In this document: positions 57,371 to 64,000 of the stretch, in pieces
Numbering within the stretch: the first letter of the stretch is position 1
How the letters are laid out: the number at the start of each line of letters is the position of its first letter
Assembly (NCBI RefSeq): GCF_015206815.1
Contig: NZ_JADEXZ010000013.1
Coordinates: forward strand, 35,113 to 99,112
Reading direction: 5' to 3'
From: Fortiea sp. LEGE XX443
GTDB taxonomy: Bacteria; Cyanobacteriota; Cyanobacteriia; Cyanobacteriales; Nostocaceae
DNA: 64,000 bases
Program-made: the position numbers and the translations under genes
Notes under the pieces: model-generated
Told to the model about the DNA's origin: nothing
Seen by the model: the letters and a program-made list of their open reading frames with translations, nothing else
The model's database searches: none

Positions 57371-58114
57371 ATGTCTAGAGCCGCTTTGTCTGGTTCTCCG
57401 TTTCGTGCTGGCAAGTTTTGTCAATCTCTGCCGTTAGCTTTACTGTTATTCGTGACGTTGATTTTACCAGCCTCAGCCCAAGAAAAAGAAAAGTTATGGC
57501 GGACTCTGACGGTGAGTGGACGCGGCATGGAATCAGTAGCTACAACGCTATCGCAAGTTAATTTAGGGGTAGAAATTCAAGGTAAAACTGCTCAAGAAGT
57601 ACAGCAAGAAGCTGCAAAAAGAACATCTGCTGTCGTGGCTTTACTCAAAAGCCGCAATGTCGAGAAACTAGAAACTACAGGGATTCGCCTGAATCCTGTT
57701 TACAGTTACACCAATAATGTGCAGCGAATTACTGGCTATGCTGCTAGTAATACTGTGAGTTTTCGCATTGTCACCGAGAAAGCCGGGACATTGTTAGATG
57801 ATGCCGTGAAAGCCGGGGCAACGCAAATTAACGGTGTTAGTTTTATTGCTAGTGATGAAGCGATCGCCGCTGCCCGAAAAGTCGCATTAAGAGAAGCAAC
57901 TCAAGATGCTCAACAACAAGCAGACGCTGTTTTTAGTTCTTTGGGACTCAAATCTAAGGAAATAGTCAGCATCCAAGTTGGTAATGCCAGCGCCCCGCCA
58001 CCACCTGTATTTTTACGCGCCCAAGCATCTAAAGTTGCTGAAGACGTTTCTACCCCCGTAATTGGTGGTGAACAGGAAGTAGAAGCATCGGTAACGTTGC
58101 AAATTAGTTATTAG
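57371..58114 (+). CDS. SIMPL-domain (DUF541) secreted protein
   Basis: After a signal peptide (LALLLFVTLILPASAQE) the protein shows the SIMPL core: LTVSGRGMESVATTLSQVNL, a KSRNVEKLETTGIRLNPVYS strand pair and DDAVKAGATQINGVSF, followed by LREATQDAQQQADAVFSSLG. It is presumably periplasmic. A GAGGAG at about 57356-57362 supports the ATG at 57371 rather than 57308. Family members have been linked to stress tolerance, but no reaction is known to me. Confidence 0.88.
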   Translation: MSRAALSGSPFRAGKFCQSLPLALLLFVTLILPASAQEKEKLWRTLTVSGRGMESVATTLSQVNLGVEIQGKTAQEVQQEAAKRTSAVVALLKSRNVEKLETTGIRLNPVYSYTNNVQRITGYAASNTVSFRIVTEKAGTLLDDAVKAGATQINGVSFIASDEAIAAARKVALREATQDAQQQADAVFSSLGLKSKEIVSIQVGNASAPPPPVFLRAQASKVAEDVSTPVIGGEQEVEASVTLQISY

Positions 58115-58115
58115 T

Positions 58116-58181
58116 CAATGATCAATGGTCAATAGTCCAGAATCTCTCAAACCACTAAGTCGCAAAAACTATTGACCATTG
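58116..58181. repeat. Heptad repeats forming a terminator-like hairpin
   Basis: TCAATGGTCAATAGT (58121-58135) is matched by ACTATTGACCATTGA (about 58167-58181) and can form a 15-bp stem after the SIMPL gene. The units are of the AATAGTC heptad type. Confidence 0.75.
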
Positions 58182-58250
58182 AGCCATAAAGGATGAAAGA
58201 TTAAGAGAAGTATTTGACAGTACATACCGCATCATTTAAGGGGTAGTGTA

Positions 58251-58277
58251 ATTTCATACTTCATACTTCATACTTCA
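58251..58277 (-). repeat. ATACTTC heptad repeats near the ssb end
   Basis: Three tandem copies of ATACTTC plus variants. They are the same type as at 24.05-24.16 and 46.74-46.80 kb. Confidence 0.75.
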
Positions 58278-58286
58278 GTTGACAAA

Positions 58287-58649
58287 CTAAAAATTGTCTG
58301 AAGACATATCGCTCATTCCCCCGTCTCCATCTTGCTTGGAACCTAATAAATCCAGCTGGTCTACTAGAATAACTGGTTTAGAACGACTGGCTCCGGTTTG
58401 GCGATCGTTCCATGTATCAAACTTCAAGGAACCTTTGACAGCGATTTGTTTGCCTTTACGTACATAATTACCGGCGACTTCAGCTGTCTTTCCCCATATT
58501 TCCAACTCAAACCAGTCAGGCTCATCGCTGTTGCGTGTTCTTCTGTTCACTGCCAGTGTTAATCTACACTTAACCTTACCAGACTCAAAATATTTAATAT
58601 CTGGGTCGCCACCCACACGACCGATAAGATGAACTGTATTAATACTCAT
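58287..58649 (-). CDS. ssb: Single-stranded DNA-binding protein
   Basis: A 120-residue OB-fold protein: MSINTVHLIGRVGGDPDIKY, CRLTLAVNRRTR, WFELEIWGKTAEVAGNYVRK and GKQIAVKGSLKFDTWNDR. The C-terminal tail ends DMSSDNF, an acidic tip close to the usual DDDIPF consensus but altered. It is short for an Ssb and may be one of two cyanobacterial paralogues. Confidence 0.9.
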   Translation of the reverse strand: MSINTVHLIGRVGGDPDIKYFESGKVKCRLTLAVNRRTRNSDEPDWFELEIWGKTAEVAGNYVRKGKQIAVKGSLKFDTWNDRQTGASRSKPVILVDQLDLLGSKQDGDGGMSDMSSDNF

Positions 58650-58985
58650 GTGCTTTACCTTTTAGTACTTGTGTACTTATTTGTCTTGACTCCCATAATA
58701 GCCAATTGTGAACTGATTGAAAATGTGTTAAAAACTTAACAACCTTGCGGGGTATATAAATTTGAGCTATTACTTGGGAAAACTAAAAACTGTACGGATA
58801 TGCTGAGTTGGTCTGAGAATATCGAAAACGTGAATGTCTAAAACCTAGTCAGTATGGTCAACAACAAATCAAAAAATGGCCAAGTTTACTAGACTGAAGA
58901 TCAAAAACGTAATAGAATCCAGCACGATTCAATCTAACATTTTTTTATAGTCAAAAAGTATTGCAAATAGGGGGCATAAAGACGC
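58650..58985. other. Divergent spacer between ssb and mreB
   Basis: The 336 bases should contain two divergent promoters. AGGGGG lies about 11 bases before the GTG start of mreB. No hairpin or repeat of note. Confidence 0.35.
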
Positions 58986-60029
58986 GTGGGTCTGTTTAGG
59001 AACTTTCGCTCATCATGGGATATGGGTATCGACCTCGGTACTGCCAATACCCTTGTTTATGTATCTGGTAAAGGCATTGTACTGCAAGAACCTTCTGTAG
59101 TGGCGATCGACCAAATCGAAAAGGTAGCACTGGCAGTAGGTGAAGATGCCAAAAAAATGCTGGGACGCACACCAGAAAACGTGATCGCCTTGCGTCCCTT
59201 GCGCGATGGTGTAATTGCTGATTTTGATACAGCCGAGTTGATGCTCAAAAGCTTTATTCAGCGAGTCAATGAGGGGCGATCGCTGATTTTACCCCGGATT
59301 GTGATTGGTATTCCTAGTGGTGTCACAGGGGTAGAAAGACGAGCAGTAATGGATGCAGCCGCTCAAGCGGGGGCTAGAGAAGTTTATTTAATCGATGAAC
59401 CAGTAGCAGCAGCGATCGGCGCAGGGCTACCAGTTGCCGAACCGACTGGTAACATGATTATCGATATCGGCGGTGGTACAACAGAAGTGGCTGTGTTGAG
59501 TCTTCAAGGGACTGTTTTAAGTGAATCAGTCCGGATTGCGGGAGATGAACTCACTGAATCTATCACCCAATATATGAAGAAGGTTCATAACTTGGTGATT
59601 GGAGAACGCACAGCAGAAGAAATTAAGATTCGTCTTGGTTCAGCTTATCCCACCAACGACGATAATGAAGCCATGATGGAAGTTAGAGGTTTACACTTAC
59701 TTTCTGGTTTACCGCGAACTGTCACAATCAAAAGCCCAGAAATCCGTGAAAGTATGATGGAACCCCTATCTGTAATTGTAGAAGCGGTGAAGCGGACACT
59801 AGAACGTACTCCGCCAGAACTAGCATCTGACATTATTGATCGCGGGATCATGCTTGCTGGTGGTGGGGCATTGCTCAAAGGTATAGATACACTCATCAGT
59901 CATGAGACAGGGATTGTTACCCACATTGCAGCTGATCCTCTCTGCTGTGTTGTGTTGGGAACAGGTCGTGTGTTAGAAAACTTTAAGCAGCTGGAACGGG
60001 TGTTCAGCGCACGTTCTCGAAATATGTAG
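58986..60029 (+). CDS. mreB: Rod-shape-determining protein MreB
   Basis: A bacterial actin that forms membrane-bound filaments guiding wall synthesis. The 347 residues show the phosphate-1 motif DMGIDLGTANTLVYV, IGIPSGVTGVERRAV, YLIDEPVAAAIGAGLPV, the phosphate-2 motif MIIDIGGGTTEVAVL and the adenosine motif GIMLAGGGALLKGID. It uses GTG as start codon (MGLFRNFRSS). The first gene of the mreBCD operon. Confidence 0.96.
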   Translation: MGLFRNFRSSWDMGIDLGTANTLVYVSGKGIVLQEPSVVAIDQIEKVALAVGEDAKKMLGRTPENVIALRPLRDGVIADFDTAELMLKSFIQRVNEGRSLILPRIVIGIPSGVTGVERRAVMDAAAQAGAREVYLIDEPVAAAIGAGLPVAEPTGNMIIDIGGGTTEVAVLSLQGTVLSESVRIAGDELTESITQYMKKVHNLVIGERTAEEIKIRLGSAYPTNDDNEAMMEVRGLHLLSGLPRTVTIKSPEIRESMMEPLSVIVEAVKRTLERTPPELASDIIDRGIMLAGGGALLKGIDTLISHETGIVTHIAADPLCCVVLGTGRVLENFKQLERVFSARSRNM

Positions 60030-60122
60030 CAAAAAATATTGGATATTGGGTTCTATTTGGCTTTGATTTGGGTTTCATATAAATAGAATCCGATATCTAT
60101 CAAATTATAAAAATAGGTATAA

Positions 60123-60959
60123 ATGGTTACTGTACGTCGTTGGTGGGGTCGCAAAGGGTTACAGATTGGTTTGGTTGCCCTTGTAATAGGTGGTGCTGGG
60201 ATATTACGACAAACTCAAGGGGCAATGCTGCTGGAAGTTTATCAAGTAGTTACTCGTCCTTTACAGATTTTGCAATCTGGGCAAACTCCAGAAGAACGTT
60301 TGGAAGAACGCCTCAAAGATGCCCAATTTATGGAGATGCAAACCCGCATCCAAGAACTGGAAAGCCAAAATAAACAATTACAAGATTTGTTAGGCTACGT
60401 GCAGACTGAGCCAGTTTCATCTCGTCCACTGCCAGCGCGGGTAGTAGGGCGCAGTGCCGATCACTGGTGGCAACAAGTGACTCTCAATCGTGGCTCAAAT
60501 TCCGGCATTCAAGAAGGCTTTATTGTCAAGGCTGAGGGTGGGTTAGTTGGTTTGGTGGATAGTGTTACGCCAAATACTAGCCGTGTCTTACTAATTAGTG
60601 ATCTGAAAAGTCAAGTGGGTGTGACTATTAGCCGCACCTCAGCTAAGGGAGTATTGCGGGGAGATTCCTCGGCGGAAGCTGTGTTGGAATTTTATGAAAA
60701 AGTGCCTAATGTCAAAGTGGGAGATTTAGTTTCTACTTCAACTTACAGTCAAAAATTCCCATCAGGCTTGCCAGTAGGTAGAATCAAGTCTTTAGATTTA
60801 AAGAAACTTCCCGCATCAGTGGCAAAAATTGAACTTTTCCCGCCGATTAGGTCATTAGATTGGGTAGCTGTGCATCCAAAACCGACAAACCAAGAACAAG
60901 AAAACCCACAGTCGGCGCAGCAAGAACAGGCAAATAAACAACTGCAAAAGTCTAAATAA
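60123..60959 (+). CDS. mreC: Rod-shape-determining protein MreC
   Basis: An N-terminal helix (GLQIGLVALVIGGAGILRQT), a coiled coil (about residues 57-90, with EERLKDAQFMEMQTRIQELE) and a beta-barrel periplasmic domain (VVGRSADHWWQQVTLNRGSN, VGDLVSTSTYSQKFPSG). The protein links MreB filaments to wall enzymes. The C-terminal tail is glutamine-rich. It follows mreB in the operon. Confidence 0.94.
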   Translation: MVTVRRWWGRKGLQIGLVALVIGGAGILRQTQGAMLLEVYQVVTRPLQILQSGQTPEERLEERLKDAQFMEMQTRIQELESQNKQLQDLLGYVQTEPVSSRPLPARVVGRSADHWWQQVTLNRGSNSGIQEGFIVKAEGGLVGLVDSVTPNTSRVLLISDLKSQVGVTISRTSAKGVLRGDSSAEAVLEFYEKVPNVKVGDLVSTSTYSQKFPSGLPVGRIKSLDLKKLPASVAKIELFPPIRSLDWVAVHPKPTNQEQENPQSAQQEQANKQLQKSK

Positions 60960-60982
60960 ATTCGAGCAAATCTCTCAAAATA

Positions 60983-61597
60983 ATGAAGATACCTTCATTT
61001 AATGGTCGTCAACAGAAAAAGCCCAAGTCTTCGGAGCGAAAGTCAAAATCTTATCGCAAACCGATCGCACGTTGGCATCCTAACGCAGTTAGACTGTTAG
61101 ATTGGTCTGTAACGGTTGGGTCTGTGCTGTTATGTTTGCTATTATTGCCCACCCGCTTTCCTGGTACAGAATTGTTGGGAATTGGCCCTAATTGGCTATT
61201 AATTTGGGTAGTTGCTTGGAGTGTAAAACGCTCCCTCTGGGAAGGAGTAGTAGCAGGTATCGTTCTGGGGCTACTTCAAGATGCAATGACATCACCAGAT
61301 CCGACTCATGCTTTAACTTTGGGTTTAGTGGGATTGATCACTGGACTCATGCAAAAGCAGCGATTTATCCAGGAAGACTTTATTTCTATTGCTTTAATTG
61401 TTTTTGTGATGGCAATTTTGGCAGAAACAATTTTTGGGATGCAATTGAGTTTGATTGGCGATCGCAAAGTAGAATACATCTGGGCTTATTATCAGCGAGT
61501 CGCCCTAGCTTCGGCTATTCTCAGTAGTCTTTGGGCCCCTGTAGTTTACTATCCCCTAAATCTTTGGTGGCAAAAGCGCAAAGCGATCGAGCAATAG
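60983..61597 (+). CDS. mreD: Rod-shape-determining protein MreD
   Basis: A 204-residue membrane protein of about five helices, with a basic N-terminus (GRQQKKPKSSERKSKSYRK). The helices include LLDWSVTVGSVLLCLLLLP, WEGVVAGIVLGLLQDAMTS (with the family's DA motif) and FISIALIVFVMAILAETIFG. It is the third mre gene, 23 bases after mreC. Confidence 0.88.
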   Translation: MKIPSFNGRQQKKPKSSERKSKSYRKPIARWHPNAVRLLDWSVTVGSVLLCLLLLPTRFPGTELLGIGPNWLLIWVVAWSVKRSLWEGVVAGIVLGLLQDAMTSPDPTHALTLGLVGLITGLMQKQRFIQEDFISIALIVFVMAILAETIFGMQLSLIGDRKVEYIWAYYQRVALASAILSSLWAPVVYYPLNLWWQKRKAIEQ

Positions 61598-61933
61598 TTA
61601 CATTAGGAGATAATTTTGAGTTTAAATTTGGGAGTGAGGAATCATGGGCATAGACCCTAAATCCTCACTCTTTTTGGTTGATTTTAAGGTAAGCGCCCCG
61701 ACAACAAACAGTAGCTCTGAGATATTACTGTTGAAGTATCAAGATATTAAGTCGGTAACGTGCAGAATATTGAAGTTATTGCCCAAACAAAATTTATGGA
61801 TAATTCCCCAATTGTTGCTCAAGCAGATACATCCTTACCAAATTACACTCAAGAAAATGGGCTGCTAGTGCAATTCTCCTCTGGAGAGGCTGCACCAACG
61901 CCTGTAGAATCTGATTCACAAACACAGGACAGT
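61598..61933. other. Region between mreD and the preferred ribD start
   Basis: Contains the mreBCD terminator and 174 bases that are open in frame with ribD but lie upstream of the preferred start. The ribD promoter is likely between 61676 and 61933. Confidence 0.4.
61632..61675 (+). terminator. Rho-independent terminator of mreBCD
   Basis: GAGTGAGGA (61632-61640) pairs with TCCTCACTC (61662-61670), with an inner GGG/CCC pairing, and a TTTTT tract follows. Placed 35 bases after mreD. Confidence 0.85.
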
Positions 61934-63037
61934 ATGAGCAGTGAAACTGACTTTGACTCCCATATGATGCAAAGGTGTTTGACACTGGCTCGCCGTGCTT
62001 TGGGACGTACTTCACCGAATCCACTGGTAGGGGCGGTTGTAGTCAAAAATGGGGAGATTATCGGGGAAGGGTTTCATCCTCGTGCAGGTGAACCTCATGC
62101 CGAAGTTTTTGCTTTGAGAGCAGCAGGGGTTGGCGCTCGTGGTGCTACAGTTTATGTCAACCTTGAACCTTGCAACCACTATGGCCGCACGCCTCCTTGT
62201 TCTGAAGGGTTAATAGAGGCTGGTGTCGCTAAGGTGGTAGTTGGGATGGTTGATCCGAACCCCTTGGTGGCTGGTGGTGGAATTGCTCGTTTACGTGCTG
62301 CTGGTGTAGAGGTGTTAGTTGGGGTAGAAAATGAAGCCTGTCAGCAGCTAAATGAAGCTTTTGTGCATCGCATTCTTTATAAAAAACCTTTAGGGATTTT
62401 GAAATATGCCATGACTTTAGATGGCAAAATTGCCACTGCTGGCGGCCATAGTGCTTGGGTGACAAATCAAGCCGCCCGTAGTGAAGTACATCAACTGCGG
62501 GCGGCTTGCGATGCCATCATTGTTGGTGGTAATACAGTCCGACAAGATAATCCTTACTTAACTAGCCATCAGGTGGAAGCGCATAATCCTCTGCGGGTGG
62601 TGATGAGTCGTCAACTTAATTTGCCGGAGAATGCCCGGTTGTGGGAAACTCAAGAAGCTCCCACGTTGGTGTTAACCGAAATCGGAGCCAACCCTGATTT
62701 ACAAAAACTTCTGCTCAAGCGAGGTGTAGAGGTTGTGGAGTTACCTGCACTTACACCCGAACAGGCAATGATTCGTTTATATGAACGGGGTTTTTGCAGT
62801 GTTTTGTGGGAGTGTGGCGGCAATTTAGCTGCGAGTGCGATCGCTCAAGGAGCCATACAAAAAATTATGGCCTTTATTGCTCCTAAAATTATTGGTGGTA
62901 GCCATGCACCTACACCTGTAGGTGACTTAGGTTTTACTACCATGACTGAAGCATTGCCCTTAGAACGTGTTCGCTGGCGTGTGGTTGGTTCCGATTGCTT
63001 AGTTGAAGGTTATTTGCCCCAAAAAAATCATCAATAG
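61934..63037 (+). CDS. ribD: Bifunctional riboflavin biosynthesis protein RibD
   Basis: RibD deaminates and then reduces the pyrimidine intermediate of riboflavin synthesis. The N-terminal deaminase domain has the zinc histidine in GEPHAEVFAL and the PCxxxxxxPPC pair in NLEPCNHYGRTPPCSEGLI. The C-terminal reductase domain shows LKYAMTLDGKIATAGGHSAW and WECGGNLAASAIAQGAI. The frame is open back to 61760 (GTG), adding 58 residues with no family counterpart, so the ATG at 61934 is preferred. Other rib genes are not in the window. Confidence 0.92.
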   Translation: MSSETDFDSHMMQRCLTLARRALGRTSPNPLVGAVVVKNGEIIGEGFHPRAGEPHAEVFALRAAGVGARGATVYVNLEPCNHYGRTPPCSEGLIEAGVAKVVVGMVDPNPLVAGGGIARLRAAGVEVLVGVENEACQQLNEAFVHRILYKKPLGILKYAMTLDGKIATAGGHSAWVTNQAARSEVHQLRAACDAIIVGGNTVRQDNPYLTSHQVEAHNPLRVVMSRQLNLPENARLWETQEAPTLVLTEIGANPDLQKLLLKRGVEVVELPALTPEQAMIRLYERGFCSVLWECGGNLAASAIAQGAIQKIMAFIAPKIIGGSHAPTPVGDLGFTTMTEALPLERVRWRVVGSDCLVEGYLPQKNHQ

Positions 63038-63079
63038 TCAATAGTCAAAAATCTGTAGACTATGGACTCTTGACTCACT
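63033..63079. repeat. Heptad repeats with hairpin after ribD
   Basis: AGTCAATAGTCA units are followed by a complementary TGACT/GACTA stretch, forming a possible terminator between ribD and the convergent small gene. Confidence 0.6.
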
Positions 63080-63098
63080 TATTACATTCAAATCATCT

Positions 63099-63314
63099 TT
63101 AACACTGCCTTTCATAAGCCATATCGCGTATGAGAGTTAGCCGGGATTGAATATATTCACAGAGAAAATCAATCTCGTGGGAATCTAACAAAACTTGTGT
63201 TGTGGTTTGTTTTACCAACCATTGCACCAAGCTAGTATCATCCAGCTGTAAGAGGGTCATGGTTTGGGTAGTTTCAACCACAGACCAAAGCTGACGCAGA
63301 ATTTTAGGAGTCAT
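63099..63314 (-). CDS. Small soluble protein (hypothetical)
   Basis: A 71-residue frame beginning MTPKILRQLWSVVETTQTMT, strongly helical and leucine-rich, ending DMAYERQC. It looks like a conserved-type small cyanobacterial protein, but I recognise no family. It is convergent with ribD. Confidence 0.6.
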   Translation of the reverse strand: MTPKILRQLWSVVETTQTMTLLQLDDTSLVQWLVKQTTTQVLLDSHEIDFLCEYIQSRLTLIRDMAYERQC

Positions 63315-63588
63315 CAGACCTCAATTGAAGATTAGCCTAGCTGTTTTCAGATTACACAATTTCAGCAGTAATGTACGACAAGAATGTACAACCTGAGATA
63401 AGTATTATTAAAAAATTAATAATGCGATTTATAACTTTATGAACTTTCTGAAATGAACAAATAAATTCCTTTAGTTAATAAAAAGTTACTGAAACAATGT
63501 TTATGTCTTTATAATGCTTTCTAAATGGGATATATCAAAAGAAACATCTTGATTATCTATTATTTAATAACGTACTTAAAGAATATAA
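63315..63588. other. AT-rich spacer
   Basis: No gene or repeat is evident. It should hold the promoter of the leftward small gene at 63099-63314. Confidence 0.35.
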
Positions 63589-63800
63589 TTACTTCTCAGT
63601 ACGCATAAAAAGAGACACAATGATTCCCAAACTGACTGCTCCCCAACCAAACCAATTAATCATCTTGGAAGAATAGTCAAATTGAATTGGTGAAGTATTT
63701 GGATTCTGGATTAAAAAATTAATTTTTTCTGCAACGGTTTCAGCTTCTGTAGGATCTTTTCCATCTTGACCAATTTGGCTTAGTGGTGCAGAAAAGTCCT
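63589..63800 (-). pseudogene. 3' fragment of a membrane-tail gene cut by an insertion element
   Basis: Reading leftwards an open frame without a start shows SAPLSQIGQDGKDPTEAETV, AEKINFLIQNPNTSPIQFD and a C-terminal helix MINWFGWGAVSLGIIVSLFM, then stops at 63589-63591. The sequence to the right belongs to an apparent insertion element on the plus strand, and the 5' part of the gene is not in the window. The right limit is approximate. Confidence 0.5.
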
Positions 63801-63863
63801 GAATGCTCGATACATGGGGAATTTTACTGAAACAAGGGTGGCACAGAGGGGGGGAGACATGGG

Positions 63864-64000
63864 ATGCTCAAGTTTCCACACAAAAACTACCCTATGCCAG
63901 TCCCCCATCTTTATCGTCAAGTACAAGATCAAGTAAGTCAATGGATTCATCCCCAAGACCAACGACATCTACAAGTGTTTTGTGAAAATGTAGCAGCAAT
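63864..64000 (+). mobile_element. Probable transposase N-terminus at the right edge (partial)
   Basis: The frame starts MLKFPHKNYPMPVPHLYRQV, continues with DQVSQWIHPQDQRHLQ and runs off the window. I recall such starts in cyanobacterial IS transposases, but the catalytic part is not visible, so the family is uncertain. GGGGGAG precedes the ATG. The element boundary probably lies near 63790-63860. Confidence 0.5.

Noticed and set aside
61760..61933. 58-residue N-terminal extension of ribD
   Set aside because: No counterpart in the RibD family. The deaminase domain begins just after the ATG at 61934. Not excluded.
63780..63968. 62-codon minus-strand frame at the right edge
   Set aside because: Opposite to the transposase-like frame, and the truncated gene reads in another frame.

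Overview
The window looks like chromosome from a filamentous, probably heterocyst-forming cyanobacterium of the Nostoc/Anabaena group. The evidence is the many HIP1-type GCGATCGC octamers, a photosystem I cluster (psaF-psaJ-psaL), AMIN-domain amidases, a Tic22-like protein, a hetZ/patU-like pair, and many short heptad repeats. From memory, the order amiC-amiC-murI-prenyl synthase-hetZ resembles the alr0092-alr0099 region of Anabaena sp. PCC 7120. This was not checked against a database.

Layout. 1-5.1 kb: a partial gene, an exbD/exbB pair, a flavin-type oxidase, an AMIN/beta-lactamase-like protein, a GNAT, and a decayed IS701-type transposase. 5.1-12.3 kb: an antitoxin without a toxin, ppsA, a PIN toxin-antitoxin pair and a two-domain M16 peptidase. 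12.3-16.1 kb: an O-methyltransferase, a lipoprotein, a five-repeat CRISPR array without cas genes, a GHL10-type glycosidase and a membrane protein. 16.5-23 kb: a histidine kinase homologue with eroded catalytic motifs, tRNA-Lys(CTT), a small protein containing RGSGR, and ftsH between two inverted 68-bp repeats. 23-31 kb: pdhB, secD-secF, GNAT, a second degenerate kinase, tsaC, prmC and a Tic22-like gene. 31.8-37.6 kb: tRNA-Pro(TGG), a second GNAT, an ACT-like protein, a hydrolase, tsaD and psaF-psaJ-psaL. 37.6-45.4 kb: gmk and remA, a transglutaminase-like membrane protein, patU-like and hetZ genes, a divergent small-ORF pair and a polyprenyl synthase. 45.4-58.6 kb: a 1.1-kb gene-free stretch with RNA-like hairpins, murI, two amidases separated by a two-component cassette, a Na+/H+ antiporter, an EVE protein, a SIMPL protein and ssb. 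59-64 kb: mreB-mreC-mreD, ribD, and an insertion element entering at the right edge.

How the genes fit together. Cell-wall and cell-shape functions recur: two AMIN amidases, the AMIN/beta-lactamase protein, murI and mreBCD. Envelope transport and export are represented by exbBD, secDF and the Tic22-like protein. Heterocyst control is represented by hetZ and the patU-like gene. tRNA t6A synthesis is represented by tsaC and tsaD.

The most unusual signals are four enzyme-like proteins that lack canonical catalytic residues (a histidine kinase, a second kinase, a transglutaminase and a beta-lactamase), an internal RGSGR in a small protein, a candidate branched RNA near 46.3 kb, the inverted repeats around ftsH, and heptad repeats read as codons at gene ends. 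No clearly new multi-gene defence or biosynthetic system was recognised. The CRISPR array and the kinase/regulator pair between the amidases are the most obvious accessory pieces.
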